Positions 51,955 through 60,829 of a DNA stretch of 64,000 nt are shown piece after piece. How positions within the stretch are numbered: position 1 is the stretch's first letter; every line of letters begins with the position of its first letter. The stretch covers positions 344,001-408,000 of the forward strand of contig NZ_MJIG01000003.1 in the NCBI RefSeq assembly GCF_001940245.1. Reading direction: 5' to 3'. A program made the position numbers and the translations under genes. Below the pieces are notes generated by a model. It did no database searches. It saw nothing but the letters and a program-made list of their open reading frames with translations, and was not told the DNA's origin. The DNA comes from Anaerostipes sp. 992a. Lineage in GTDB: Bacteria > Bacillota > Clostridia > Lachnospirales > Lachnospiraceae.

Positions 51955-52899
51955 ATGGGAAAACAAGAAGAGATATTGGAGGTTCTGCCTCGAAGGATAC
52001 AGACACTTTTGAAAAAAGCAGGACTGGATTTTGAAAAGATGCAGGAAATCCGGATGAGGATCGGACGTCCATTGCAGATTGTATATGACGGACAGGGATG
52101 GTTTTTAAATGATGACGGCGAATGGTCGAAATCGCCTCACAGAGCCTGTATGATAACAGAAAACCAGATGAAAGAAGCGGTTGGCTATATGGCGGAGTAT
52201 TCGATGTATGCGTTTCAGGAGGAGTTAAAGCAGGGGTTTTTAACGGTACGGGGTGGACATCGGATTGGCGTAGCAGGAAAGACTATTTTAGAACAGCAGC
52301 AAATAAAGGGAATGAAGTATATATCCAGCTTAAATATTCGAATTGCTCACGAGAAGAAGGAGTGTAGCAGGAAGATACTTCCGTATCTATTTTCCGGGAA
52401 CCGTATCTGCCATACATTGATCATCTCGCCTCCGGGGTGCGGAAAAACCACGTTGCTAAGGGACTTGATCCGAAAGCTTTCTAATGGAGGTTATATGGTA
52501 GGAGTGATTGATGAAAGAGGTGAGATTGGGGCCAGTTATATGGGAATTCCGCAAAATGATGTGGGAATACAGACAGATCTTTTGGATTCCTGTCCAAAGG
52601 CAGAAGGGATCCTGATGATGATTCGTTCCATGGCACCACAGGTGATCGCGGTAGACGAAATTGGGAAAAAAGAGGATGTAGAAGCTCTATACTATGGAAG
52701 GAACAGTGGATGTATTCTGATCGCAACCATTCATGGAAGTTCTCTGGAGGAGGTTCGAAGAAAGAGGTGGATTGGGGATATGGTGGAGCAGGAATACTTT
52801 GAACGATATATTTTGTTGGAAAAGGTAGGAAAAATAAAAGGAATCTTTGATCAAAAGGGGGAATGTATATGCACTATATCAGCATTATCGGAATCGTAG
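51955..52899 (+). CDS. spoIIIAA: Stage III sporulation protein AA (ATPase)
   Basis: The 314-residue ATPase energises the mother cell-forespore channel. It has Walker A SPPGCGKTTLLRDLIRKL and Walker B PQVIAVDEIGKKEDVEA. GGGAGGGACAGGC precedes ATG 51955, which gives the family length, and an in-frame upstream start is rejected. It is the first gene of the complete spoIIIAA-AH cluster, and its last 31 bases overlap spoIIIAB. Confidence 0.96.
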   Translation: MGKQEEILEVLPRRIQTLLKKAGLDFEKMQEIRMRIGRPLQIVYDGQGWFLNDDGEWSKSPHRACMITENQMKEAVGYMAEYSMYAFQEELKQGFLTVRGGHRIGVAGKTILEQQQIKGMKYISSLNIRIAHEKKECSRKILPYLFSGNRICHTLIISPPGCGKTTLLRDLIRKLSNGGYMVGVIDERGEIGASYMGIPQNDVGIQTDLLDSCPKAEGILMMIRSMAPQVIAVDEIGKKEDVEALYYGRNSGCILIATIHGSSLEEVRRKRWIGDMVEQEYFERYILLEKVGKIKGIFDQKGECICTISALSES

Positions 52900-53384
52900 C
52901 GATGTGTTCATTCGCTGGTGTTTATGCAGGAGGATTTGGAAAGAAGAGAATTCTTTTCTTTTTGGAATTTAAAAGGGTCTTAACTTTGTTAAAAGGAGAA
53001 ATCCGATATGGCATGACACCAATTGGAGAGGCATGCATGCATGTGGCAGAAAAAACGGAGAAGGAGTTTAAAAATTTTCTGCTTGCAATTGGAACGGATA
53101 CCCGAGAAAAGAAAGAGGCATCGTTTGAAACTATTTGGGAAGCTGCAGCAGAGAGACATCTTCCAAAAGCATATTTTAAACCGGGAGAATGGAAACAGAT
53201 ATTGACCCTGGGGGCCTCCATCGGTTATCTGGACGTGCCCATGCAGCTTCGTGCCTTTGATCTTTTATTAGATCAGGTGGAACATGGACTGGATGGAGCG
53301 AGAAAGAGGCAGGAAAAGGATGGAAAGCTGTATCAGACACTTGGGATTGGAATCGGACTGATGCTTGCGATCGTGCTGATTTAG
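52869..53384 (+). CDS. spoIIIAB: Stage III sporulation protein AB
   Basis: The 171-residue protein has an N-terminal membrane segment (residues 4-22), a helical body (FLEFKRVLTLLKGEIRYG, then PIGEACMHVAEK) and a C-terminal membrane segment. This is the SpoIIIAB pattern. ATG 52869 has AAAGGGGG seven bases upstream, and an ATG at 52863 is too close to it. It is part of the channel assembly. Confidence 0.93.
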   Translation: MHYISIIGIVAMCSFAGVYAGGFGKKRILFFLEFKRVLTLLKGEIRYGMTPIGEACMHVAEKTEKEFKNFLLAIGTDTREKKEASFETIWEAAAERHLPKAYFKPGEWKQILTLGASIGYLDVPMQLRAFDLLLDQVEHGLDGARKRQEKDGKLYQTLGIGIGLMLAIVLI

Positions 53385-53396
53385 GAGGGATGTGCG

Positions 53397-53594
53397 GTGA
53401 CCATTCAACTTATCTTTAAAATTGCGGCAGTTGGCATTATGGTATCCATCATCATGCAGGTATTAAAACACTCAGGACGGGAAGAGCAGGCTTTTTTGAT
53501 CAGTCTGGTAGGCTTGATTCTAGTATTGTCCTGGGTGATTCCATATATATATGAGCTGTTTGAGAGCATAGAAAAGTTATTTTCGGTGGTGTGA
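53397..53594 (+). CDS. spoIIIAC: Stage III sporulation protein AC
   Basis: The 65-residue protein is almost entirely two membrane helices (LIFKIAAVGIMVSIIMQVL, and ISLVGLILVLSWVIPYI) with QVLKHSGREEQAF between, the SpoIIIAC signature. The start is GTG after AGGAGGG. The stop overlaps the next coding region. Confidence 0.94.
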   Translation: MTIQLIFKIAAVGIMVSIIMQVLKHSGREEQAFLISLVGLILVLSWVIPYIYELFESIEKLFSVV

Positions 53595-53596
53595 GC

Positions 53597-53980
53597 ATGA
53601 TTAAGATTGTACTAACAGGGATTATTACAGCAATTTTGGTGTTGATATTAAGAGAACAGCAAAAAGGCATTTCTGCAGTGGTCTTAATGGCAGGAAGTCT
53701 GGCAGTTCTCTTATTCTGTATGGAATATCTGGAAACCTTGCTAAAGCTGTTTGAAGATATTAGTGATATGATGCAGGTAGACCAAATCTATATAAAAATC
53801 CTTTTAAAGATCATTGGAATTGCCTACGTCTGTCAGTTTGCCAGTGAAATCTGTCAGGATCTGGGAAGTCAGACAGTGGGGAAGCAGATCGAAATAGCAG
53901 GAAAGCTGTCTGTATTGGTTGTCAGCATTCCTGTCATACAGGGATTATTGGATACTATGAAAGAGCTGCTTGCGCTATGA
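53597..53980 (+). CDS. spoIIIAD: Stage III sporulation protein AD
   Basis: The 127-residue membrane protein has four hydrophobic segments and the family stretch LKIIGIAYVCQFASEICQD. A GTG at 53591 and an ATG at 53597 are both possible starts. The ATG is chosen for spacing from GGTGGTG. The stop overlaps spoIIIAE by 4 bases. Confidence 0.93.
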   Translation: MIKIVLTGIITAILVLILREQQKGISAVVLMAGSLAVLLFCMEYLETLLKLFEDISDMMQVDQIYIKILLKIIGIAYVCQFASEICQDLGSQTVGKQIEIAGKLSVLVVSIPVIQGLLDTMKELLAL

Positions 53981-55089
53981 GAAAAAAGATATGTATTATT
54001 TTGTGGATCGGATTCATGGTATATCCGGTTCCAGTATATGGAGAATCCGATATTTCTCTGGATTCTCTGGAACGTGAGACAAGGGAACAATTCGATACGA
54101 ATTTTTCCATAGAAGAGGTCATCGAAGGCTTTCAAAATGGGGAGATAAAGGAAACGCTTGGAGCTGTCATAAAGCAGCAGTGGAAAAAGGCCTTTCAGGA
54201 AGAAGAGGAGCTAAGGCAGTTATTTATTCAGATGATTTTCATCGGTTTTATGACGGCCGTATTCAGTAATTTTTCCAAAGCTTTTGTGGAACAATATGTG
54301 GGAACCACTGGTTTTTATATTGCCTATATGATGATGTGTGGTCTTATGATCCGGCAGTTTTTGATCATGTTTGAACTGGCAAAGGGAGCCATGGAAAATA
54401 TCTTAACCTTTATGAAGGTGCTGATACCAACTTATAGCCTGGCTTTAGTGGCAGTTAGCGGACTGACTACTTCCATGGCGACTTATGAACTTTTTTTCTT
54501 TCTCATAGCTGCTGTCCAGTGGGGGATGATCACGATCGTACTTCCTTGTGTGAAGGTGGGCATGGTTTTAAAGCTGTTAAACTTTTTGAGTAGCGAGGAT
54601 TTATTTTCTGGGTTTGTGGAACTTTTAGAAAGTTTGATCAAGCTGCTATTAAAAGGAGCGATTATGATCGTATTGCTGTTTAATATCTTTCAATCCATGC
54701 TCCTTCCGGCCATCGATTCTGTGAAAAGCAATGTGATTCAGAAGGGACTTGGATTCTTGCCAGGAGTAGGACAGGTATTGGGAATGGTAGCCAATACGGC
54801 TATTGGATCCGGAATTATCTTAAAAAATGCCATTGGTGCAGCAGGGATGGTGGTCATCTGTGTCATCGCCTTTTTACCTGTACTTAAGATTATGATCTAT
54901 ATTGGGAGCTTTTTACTGGCAGGGGCATTGCTTCAGCCGGTTACGGATCAACGACTTTACCGTGCCTTAAAGGGAGTAGCAGAAAGTGGGAAGCTTTTGC
55001 TGCAGGCCGTACTTACCTCTGTCGTTCTTTTTTTGCTTACCATTGCCATTGTTTCAGTAACGACAAATGTGAATTATTATATAGGATAG
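53977..55089 (+). CDS. spoIIIAE: Stage III sporulation protein AE
   Basis: The 370-residue protein begins with a signal-like segment (to about residue 22, ending VYGES) and has seven or more membrane helices. AVSGLTTSMATYELFFFL and LGFLPGVGQVLGMVANTAIGSG are family blocks. It forms part of the channel complex. Its ATG overlaps the spoIIIAD stop, showing coupling. Confidence 0.95.
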   Translation: MRKKICIILWIGFMVYPVPVYGESDISLDSLERETREQFDTNFSIEEVIEGFQNGEIKETLGAVIKQQWKKAFQEEEELRQLFIQMIFIGFMTAVFSNFSKAFVEQYVGTTGFYIAYMMMCGLMIRQFLIMFELAKGAMENILTFMKVLIPTYSLALVAVSGLTTSMATYELFFFLIAAVQWGMITIVLPCVKVGMVLKLLNFLSSEDLFSGFVELLESLIKLLLKGAIMIVLLFNIFQSMLLPAIDSVKSNVIQKGLGFLPGVGQVLGMVANTAIGSGIILKNAIGAAGMVVICVIAFLPVLKIMIYIGSFLLAGALLQPVTDQRLYRALKGVAESGKLLLQAVLTSVVLFLLTIAIVSVTTNVNYYIG

Positions 55090-55092
55090 GAC

Positions 55093-55542
55093 ATGGAAAT
55101 CTTTCAAAAATGTATTATTTTTTTCATCTTGTGGACACTCCTTCAGGAATTAGTGCCGAAAGGAACTTTTCAAAAGCATATGAGACTGATGGGCGGATTG
55201 ATTTTCTTGCTATTATTTTTTCAGATGCTCTTTGGAACGGAGCGGCTACTGCCGTCGCTTTATAAAAATTATTACCGGAGAATTGTAGAAGACGTAACAG
55301 ATGAAAAAGGAAAGGAAGCTCTTTATGAAGAATATGAGCAGCAGACAAGGAAACAGGTTGAGGAATATCTAAAAGAGAATGGATACCAGGTTGCAGAAGT
55401 GGACGTGGATTTGAAGGCAGATCAGATCTGGGAAATCAGTGTGAAGCTGGAGAATGTGGATGAATACGATGAAATACAGGTAAAAAAGAAACTATCTGAC
55501 GTCTATTCTCTGGAAGAATCTCATATAAATGTAGAATCATAG
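55093..55542 (+). CDS. spoIIIAF: Stage III sporulation protein AF
   Basis: The 149-residue protein has two N-terminal membrane segments (IIFFILWTLLQELVP and MGGLIFLLLFFQMLF) followed by a soluble helical domain rich in Glu and Lys. This is the SpoIIIAF layout. It lies 3 bases after spoIIIAE. Confidence 0.9.
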   Translation: MEIFQKCIIFFILWTLLQELVPKGTFQKHMRLMGGLIFLLLFFQMLFGTERLLPSLYKNYYRRIVEDVTDEKGKEALYEEYEQQTRKQVEEYLKENGYQVAEVDVDLKADQIWEISVKLENVDEYDEIQVKKKLSDVYSLEESHINVES

Positions 55543-55552
55543 GTGAATATTT

Positions 55553-56083
55553 ATGAAAGCTTTACTGGAACAAATTGGAATTCGCAAGGGAGTTCTTTTA
55601 TTATTGGCAGGCATTTGCCTCATAGTCTTAAGCATCCCGCATAGCTCTGGGAAAAAAGAAGAGGAGGAGAAGGCGGAAAGTGTACAGACACAGGATTTGA
55701 CTGCCCAAAATCTGGAACAGAGGTTGGTTCAGACCTTATCTAAGGTAGAAGGCGTAGGTGCAGTGAGAGTTATGATTACATTAAAATCTTCGAAGGAAGC
55801 AGTTGTAAATAAGGATACTCCCTATGAGGAAGAGGAGGAAAAGGACGGGGACAGCGAGAAGAAATCCGTTAGCCGTCAGGAGGAAACAGTTCTGGTGGAA
55901 GAGGATGGAGAAAGTGTTCCCTATGTGGTAAAAGAATTGGAGCCTGAGATAGAAGGGGTGGTGGTAATTGCCCAGGGAGGGCAGAATGCAACAGTACAAA
56001 AGAACATTACAGAAGCAGTAACAGCCCTGTTTGATGTACCGGCACATAAAGTAAAAGTATTGAAAATGGAGGATGGTTCGTGA
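55553..56083 (+). CDS. spoIIIAG: Stage III sporulation protein AG
   Basis: The 176-residue protein has one membrane segment (VLLLLAGICLIVLSI) and a ring-building motif domain: LEQRLVQTLSKVEGVGAVRVMI then EGVVVIAQGG and VTALFDVPAHKVKVL. SpoIIIAG forms a large ring in the intermembrane space. An acidic insertion (EEEEEKDGDSEKK) splits the domain, as in many relatives. AGGTGA precedes the ATG. Confidence 0.95.
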   Translation: MKALLEQIGIRKGVLLLLAGICLIVLSIPHSSGKKEEEEKAESVQTQDLTAQNLEQRLVQTLSKVEGVGAVRVMITLKSSKEAVVNKDTPYEEEEEKDGDSEKKSVSRQEETVLVEEDGESVPYVVKELEPEIEGVVVIAQGGQNATVQKNITEAVTALFDVPAHKVKVLKMEDGS

Positions 56084-56643
56084 AGGTTTTAAAAAAATGG
56101 AAAAAAAGGAATCAATGGATGATCGCTTTGCTGGCTGTTTTGATCGCAGCAGCAGGATATGTCAATTATTCCGGTTTTGAGATTGAAACGAAAGAAACTT
56201 CCAGTAAAAATGCTGAAAATGTCAGTGGCAAGGTGGAAGATGATGATACACCGGTGGGAGAAGCAGTACTTACTTCTGCAGATGTGTCCAATTATGTGGC
56301 GCAGGCTAAGTTGAATCGGGAGCAGACTCATGGTAAAGCGAAAGAAACATTGCAGGAGATTATCTCCAATGAAAAGTTAACTGATAATGAGAAGGCAGCG
56401 GCGGTAGAAAAATTGGCTGTATTAAGCGAAAATCTGGAAAAAGAGGTTGCCGCAGAGGAACTTTTGGGAGCAAAAGGATTTTTAAATAGCATTGTCAGCA
56501 TTGACGAAGATAATACAGATGTTATGATCCAGCAAAAGGAGGTATCCAAGATTGAAAAGGCGCAGATTGAGGATATTGTGACGAGAAAGACCGGATGTAA
56601 GGTGGAGGATATCGTGATTACTACGATAAAAACTGATGATTAA
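56080..56643 (+). CDS. spoIIIAH: Stage III sporulation protein AH
   Basis: The 187-residue protein has a membrane anchor (residues about 13-30, MIALLAVLIAAAGYVNYSG) and a C-terminal ring-building domain ending KTGCKVEDIVITTIKTDD. SpoIIIAH pairs with forespore SpoIIQ in the channel. The start is GTG, overlapping the spoIIIAG stop by 4 bases. It is the last gene of the cluster; a new promoter follows. Confidence 0.94.
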   Translation: MKVLKKWKKRNQWMIALLAVLIAAAGYVNYSGFEIETKETSSKNAENVSGKVEDDDTPVGEAVLTSADVSNYVAQAKLNREQTHGKAKETLQEIISNEKLTDNEKAAAVEKLAVLSENLEKEVAAEELLGAKGFLNSIVSIDEDNTDVMIQQKEVSKIEKAQIEDIVTRKTGCKVEDIVITTIKTDD

Positions 56644-56648
56644 AACTC

Positions 56649-56677
56649 TTTGCAAAAGATAATATGTTTGGTATAAT
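56649..56677 (+). promoter_or_regulatory. Promoter of the asp23-nusB-xse region
   Basis: TTTGCA (56649-56654), a 17-base spacer and TATAAT (56672-56677) lie 40 bases before the asp23 ATG. Confidence 0.7.
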
Positions 56678-56717
56678 GAACTTAAGTTTACGAAGAGAAG
56701 TACTAGGAGGCAAGTCT

Positions 56718-57086
56718 ATGGAATATAAAAATGGATATAATGTGAAAAAGAGCATTGGGGAAGTTAAGATTGCAGATGATGTTATCGCAATTATTGCAGC
56801 TTTGGCAGCAACGGAAGTGAAGGGTGTTGCAAAGATGTGTGGCAATATTACCAATGAATTGGTTTCTAAGCTTGGTATGCAGAGATTATCCAAAGGAGTT
56901 AAGATTACAGTAGGAGATGAGTCTGTAAGTGTTGACCTTGCATTAGAGCTTGATTATGGTGTGAATATTCCAGTAGTTTCTGAAAAAGTTCAGGATAAAG
57001 TAAAATCAGCGATTGAAACTATGACAGGGCTGGCTGTGGCAGAAGTGAATGTCCGAATAGTCGGCGTTGCAATTGACGAAGAATAA
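56718..57086 (+). CDS. Asp23/Gls24 family envelope stress protein
   Basis: The 122-residue protein has IGEVKIADDVIAIIAALAATEVKGV and SVDLALELDYGVNIPVV, and VRIVGVAI near the end, all typical of Asp23/Gls24 (YqhY-type). YqhY is found next to nusB in Firmicutes and is linked to acetyl-CoA carboxylase. TAGGAGG precedes the ATG at 56718, so an in-frame upstream start is rejected. A nested GCGGG/CCCGC hairpin follows the stop at about 57095. Confidence 0.93.
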   Translation: MEYKNGYNVKKSIGEVKIADDVIAIIAALAATEVKGVAKMCGNITNELVSKLGMQRLSKGVKITVGDESVSVDLALELDYGVNIPVVSEKVQDKVKSAIETMTGLAVAEVNVRIVGVAIDEE

Positions 57087-57211
57087 GATGGCGGCGGGAC
57101 TGGTAACAGCCCCGCTGTTTATGCGCTGTGGAAGGAGTGGACTTGTCTGCCAGGAAGTGGATGATTTCCATATCCGATTTAGAAAATAAGAAGGATGAAG
57201 AGGATAGACCA

Positions 57212-57610
57212 ATGAAGAGAAGTGAATTACGAGAACATATTTTTCGAATGATTTTTCAGGCGGAGTTTTCCGATGAAACGGAACGCAGAGAGAAGCTTAC
57301 CATTTATTTAAATGCTCTGAAAGAAGGAACCAATAAAGAGATTACTTATATGCAGAATAAGACAGGCCAGATTTTTGATCAATTAGAAGAAATTGACCAG
57401 ACGATTTCAGAGATTTCTTCTGGATGGAAGCTTAGTCGTCTGGGTAAAGCAGAACTTGCGATTCTGCGTCTGGCTGTTTATGAGATTCAGTATGATGAAG
57501 ATATTCCGGATGGTGTGGCAATCAATGAAGCGGTAGAGCTGGCAAAGAAATATGGAAGTGAGCAGTCACCAAAATTTGTAAATGGTGTGTTGGCTAAGCT
57601 AGTATCATAA
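57212..57610 (+). CDS. nusB: Transcription antitermination factor NusB
   Basis: The 132-residue all-helical protein starts KRSELREHIFRMIFQAEF and ends with IPDGVAINEAVELAKKYGSEQSPKFVNGVLAKL, the NusB signature. ATG 57212 with AGAGGAT gives the usual family N-terminus. A TTG at 57143 in the same frame has a stronger site (GAAGGAG) and would add 23 residues, so the start is not certain. xseA follows 3 bases later. Confidence 0.93.
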   Translation: MKRSELREHIFRMIFQAEFSDETERREKLTIYLNALKEGTNKEITYMQNKTGQIFDQLEEIDQTISEISSGWKLSRLGKAELAILRLAVYEIQYDEDIPDGVAINEAVELAKKYGSEQSPKFVNGVLAKLVS

Positions 57611-57613
57611 TAT

Positions 57614-58831
57614 ATGAAGAGAGTATATTCTGTCTCTCAGATCAATGCTTACATCAGAAGGATGTTCACCAGCGATTATGCCTTGAACCATATTTACATT
57701 AAGGGCGAAGTATCCAATTGTAAATACCATTCTTCAGGGCATATTTATTTTTCTATCAAAGATGCCAAAAGTACGTTGTCCTGCGTAATGTTTGCCAATG
57801 CAAGAAGGCAGGGACTGAAGTTTCGCATGGAAAATGGACAGACAGTAGTGGTTGGAGGCAATATTAATGTATTCGAAAGAGATGGCTCTTACCAGCTATA
57901 TGCATCAGAGATTATCTTAGATGGAGTTGGAGTCCTTTACGAGGAATATGAGCGTCTGAAGATGAAGCTGTATGAAGAGGGACTGTTTGATCATGAAAAG
58001 AAAAAAGCCATACCGAAGAATCCGAAAAAGGTAGGAATTGTAACTGCAAGGACGGGAGCAGCTATTCAGGATATTGTCAGCATTGCCAAACGAAGAAATC
58101 CTTTCGTCCAGTTGATCTTATATCCTGCAAAGGTACAGGGAGAAGGTGCAGGTCTCTCAGTTGCCCGTGGGATACAGGTATTGGATGGAATGGAACTGGA
58201 TACGATCATTATTGGACGAGGCGGCGGTTCGATTGAAGACTTGTGGGGATTTAACGAAGAGGTGGTGGCAAGAGCAATTTATGAGGCAAAGACGCCCATC
58301 ATCTCAGGAACTGGCCATGAGACGGACAACACCATCGCTGATTATGCTGCAGATCTGCGTGCGGCGACACCCTCTGCTGCATGTGAGCTGGCCATTCCGG
58401 ATGTCCGAGAGATCATGGCAGCAATCGAAGGATATCGTTATCAGATTCAAAAATGGATGGATGTTCAGATTGCGTCCTACCAGCATCGTGTGGAGCAATA
58501 TCGCATTCGAATAAATCTGCTCAGTCCGAAGAATCAATTGAAACAGCAGCAGATGCAGCTGATTCAGTTGCAAAATGGATTAGAGGCAGCCATACAGAAA
58601 AAAACAGAACGATATGCGCACAAACTTGAGCTGTACATCCAGAAGCTGCATGGACTTTCTCCATCTGCCAAGCTGACTGGTGGATATGGCTATATTACCG
58701 GGCAGGATGGATCCCCTTTACGTTCGGTGGAACAGGCACAAATGGGTGAGAAGTTATCCGTGTATCTTTCTGATGGAAAGATTCAGGCACAGATCATGGA
58801 AATTCAAAAAGAAGATGCCGGGAAATCATAG
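57614..58831 (+). CDS. xseA: Exodeoxyribonuclease VII large subunit
   Basis: The 405-residue subunit has an N-terminal OB-fold (YSVSQINAYIRRMF, then IKGEVSNCKYHSSGHIYFSIKD), the catalytic domain with VGIVTARTGAAIQDI, IIGRGGGSIEDLWGFN and ISGTGHETDNTIADYAADLRAATPSAA, and a coiled-coil tail. Together with XseB it degrades single-stranded DNA. nusB-xseA-xseB-ispA is a conserved Firmicutes order. Confidence 0.97.
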   Translation: MKRVYSVSQINAYIRRMFTSDYALNHIYIKGEVSNCKYHSSGHIYFSIKDAKSTLSCVMFANARRQGLKFRMENGQTVVVGGNINVFERDGSYQLYASEIILDGVGVLYEEYERLKMKLYEEGLFDHEKKKAIPKNPKKVGIVTARTGAAIQDIVSIAKRRNPFVQLILYPAKVQGEGAGLSVARGIQVLDGMELDTIIIGRGGGSIEDLWGFNEEVVARAIYEAKTPIISGTGHETDNTIADYAADLRAATPSAACELAIPDVREIMAAIEGYRYQIQKWMDVQIASYQHRVEQYRIRINLLSPKNQLKQQQMQLIQLQNGLEAAIQKKTERYAHKLELYIQKLHGLSPSAKLTGGYGYITGQDGSPLRSVEQAQMGEKLSVYLSDGKIQAQIMEIQKEDAGKS

Positions 58832-58844
58832 GAAAGGAGCAAAT

Positions 58845-59066
58845 ATGCCAAGAAAGAAATTTACGATAGAACAGGCGTTTCTGGATTTGGATGAAATCAT
58901 CGAACAACTGGAAAAGGATGAGACGCCATTGAATGATGCACTGGCATTGTATACAGAAGGAATGAAGCTGGTAAAAAAATGCCAGGACAGTTTGGATAAG
59001 GTAGAGAAAGAACTGATCATTCTGGAAGAAGAGAACACTACCGTTTCCATAAACGGTGAAGCATAA
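58845..59066 (+). CDS. xseB: Exodeoxyribonuclease VII small subunit
   Basis: The 73-residue helical protein has FLDLDEIIEQLEKDETPLNDALALYTEGMKLVKKC (given here in parts: LDEIIEQLEKDE and LYTEGMKLVKKC), the XseB pattern. AAAGGAGCAAAT precedes the ATG at 58845. It binds the XseA tail. Confidence 0.95.
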   Translation: MPRKKFTIEQAFLDLDEIIEQLEKDETPLNDALALYTEGMKLVKKCQDSLDKVEKELIILEEENTTVSINGEA

Positions 59067-59087
59067 GAAAAAAAGGGGGACAAGAAA

Positions 59088-59975
59088 ATGACAATTAGAG
59101 AAGAAGTAGCTACAAAAGCAAAAGAAATCGATGCGGTGATCATGCCTTATTTACCAGATGTGGTCGGACCGCAGAAGACAATTTATGAAGCCATGGAATA
59201 TACGATGCAGGCAGGCGGCAAGAGAATTCGTCCGATGCTGATGAAAGAAACCTATAAGATGTTTGGTGGAAATTCCAAGGTAGTAGAGCCTTTTATGGCA
59301 GCCATTGAAATGATTCATACCTATTCGCTGATTCATGATGATCTTCCGGCTCTCGATAATGATGATTATCGAAGAGGGAAAAAGACAGCGCACATCGTAT
59401 TTGGAGAAGCGATGGCGGTACTGGCCGGAGATGCACTGTTAAATTATGCATTTGAAGTTGCTACGAAAGCATTTGATTATGTGGATCATTTGGAAGACGT
59501 GGCAAGGGCAATGAAGATTCTGGCAAAAAAACCAGGAATATTTGGAATGATCGGTGGGCAGGTTGTTGATGTGGAATTAGAAGGAAAGCCACTTACAATG
59601 GAACAGATTGAGTTTATTCACAGAAAGAAAACGGCTGCCCTCATCGAAGCATCTATGATGATCGGAGCCACTCTTGCAGGAGCGGGAGAAGGCGAAGTCC
59701 AGATGATGAAGAGGATTGGACGTAAGATTGGACTGGCTTTCCAGATTCAGGATGATATTCTGGATGTGATAGGGGATGAGGAGAACCTCGGAAAGCCGGT
59801 TGGAAGCGATGAAAAAAATCAGAAGACTACATATGTATCCCTGGTAGGTTTGGAACAGGCCAAAAAGGATGTAAAGAAATTGTGCGATGATGCAATGAAT
59901 CAGATACAGTTATTCATCGGTGAGGATGATTTCCTGATGGATTTGATTACTTATTTAATAGACAGAGAAAAATAG
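59088..59975 (+). CDS. ispA: Polyprenyl (farnesyl-type) diphosphate synthase
   Basis: The 295-residue enzyme condenses IPP units to farnesyl or geranylgeranyl diphosphate. GGKRIRPML, the first Asp-rich motif HDDLPALDNDD with RRGKKTAH, and the second motif FQIQDDILDVIGD are visible. Chain length cannot be set by eye. AGGGGGAC precedes the ATG, and it follows xseB as in Bacillus. Confidence 0.95.
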   Translation: MTIREEVATKAKEIDAVIMPYLPDVVGPQKTIYEAMEYTMQAGGKRIRPMLMKETYKMFGGNSKVVEPFMAAIEMIHTYSLIHDDLPALDNDDYRRGKKTAHIVFGEAMAVLAGDALLNYAFEVATKAFDYVDHLEDVARAMKILAKKPGIFGMIGGQVVDVELEGKPLTMEQIEFIHRKKTAALIEASMMIGATLAGAGEGEVQMMKRIGRKIGLAFQIQDDILDVIGDEENLGKPVGSDEKNQKTTYVSLVGLEQAKKDVKKLCDDAMNQIQLFIGEDDFLMDLITYLIDREK

Positions 59976-60005
59976 AGACAAAATTGACTCATTAGGAGGC
60001 AAAGA

Positions 60006-60809
60006 ATGAAAGAACGTTTAGATGTCATGCTTGTAAAACGAGGACTGGCAGATTCCAGAGAGAAAGCGAAGGCAGTCATTATGGCAGGAATCGTTTATGT
60101 GGATGGGCAGAAAGAGGATAAAGCAGGGACGACATTTCCCGAGACTGTTAAAATTGAAGTGCGGGGCAACACTCTGCGATATGTCAGTCGGGGAGGTCTG
60201 AAGCTGGAAAAGGCTATGGACCAGTTTGGCGTAGAATTAAAGGGAAAAGTATGTATGGACTGCGGTGCATCGACAGGGGGATTTACCGATTGTATGCTGC
60301 AAAATGGTGCAGTCAAGGTATATTCTGTGGATGTGGGGCATGGACAGCTTGCATGGAAATTAAGAAACGATGAGAGAGTTGTCTGTATGGAAAAGACCAA
60401 CATGCGTTATGTAACGGCCGATGACATTGAAGAGCTGGCACAGTTCGTATCCATTGATGTATCCTTTATTTCATTAAAGAAGATTCTTCCTGCTGTCCGT
60501 CGTATTTTGGTAGATGGAGGAGAAGTGGTAGCATTGATCAAACCTCAGTTTGAAGCTGGAAGAGAAAAGGTAGGCAAGAAAGGGGTTGTAAGAGATCAGA
60601 AGGTACATGAAGAAGTCATTGCCATGATCACAGAATTTGCCATGGACAATAGCTTTAAGCTTCTTCATCTTGATTATTCTCCAATCAAGGGTCCGGAAGG
60701 AAATATTGAATATCTTTTGCATATGAAAAAACTGGAAGAGAATGCTTTTGTGAAGGAATATGATTTTGATATTCATCAGGTTGTAGAAGCTTCTCACAAG
60801 GCGTTATAA
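60006..60809 (+). CDS. TlyA family rRNA methyltransferase (hemolysin A-like)
   Basis: The 267-residue protein has an N-terminal S4 domain (ERLDVMLVKRGLADSREKAK, IMAGIVYVDGQ) and a FtsJ-like methyltransferase with CMDCGASTGGFTDCML and SIDVSFISLKKILP. TlyA proteins 2'-O-methylate rRNA. AGGAGG precedes the ATG. The ispA-tlyA-nadK-argR-recN order is conserved in clostridia. Confidence 0.94.
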   Translation: MKERLDVMLVKRGLADSREKAKAVIMAGIVYVDGQKEDKAGTTFPETVKIEVRGNTLRYVSRGGLKLEKAMDQFGVELKGKVCMDCGASTGGFTDCMLQNGAVKVYSVDVGHGQLAWKLRNDERVVCMEKTNMRYVTADDIEELAQFVSIDVSFISLKKILPAVRRILVDGGEVVALIKPQFEAGREKVGKKGVVRDQKVHEEVIAMITEFAMDNSFKLLHLDYSPIKGPEGNIEYLLHMKKLEENAFVKEYDFDIHQVVEASHKAL

Positions 60810-60829
60810 TATAGAAGAAGAGGCATGTT

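Noticed and set aside
52122-52367. Extra 81-residue frame inside spoIIIAA
   Set aside because: It is out of frame within a conserved ATPase and has no independent support.
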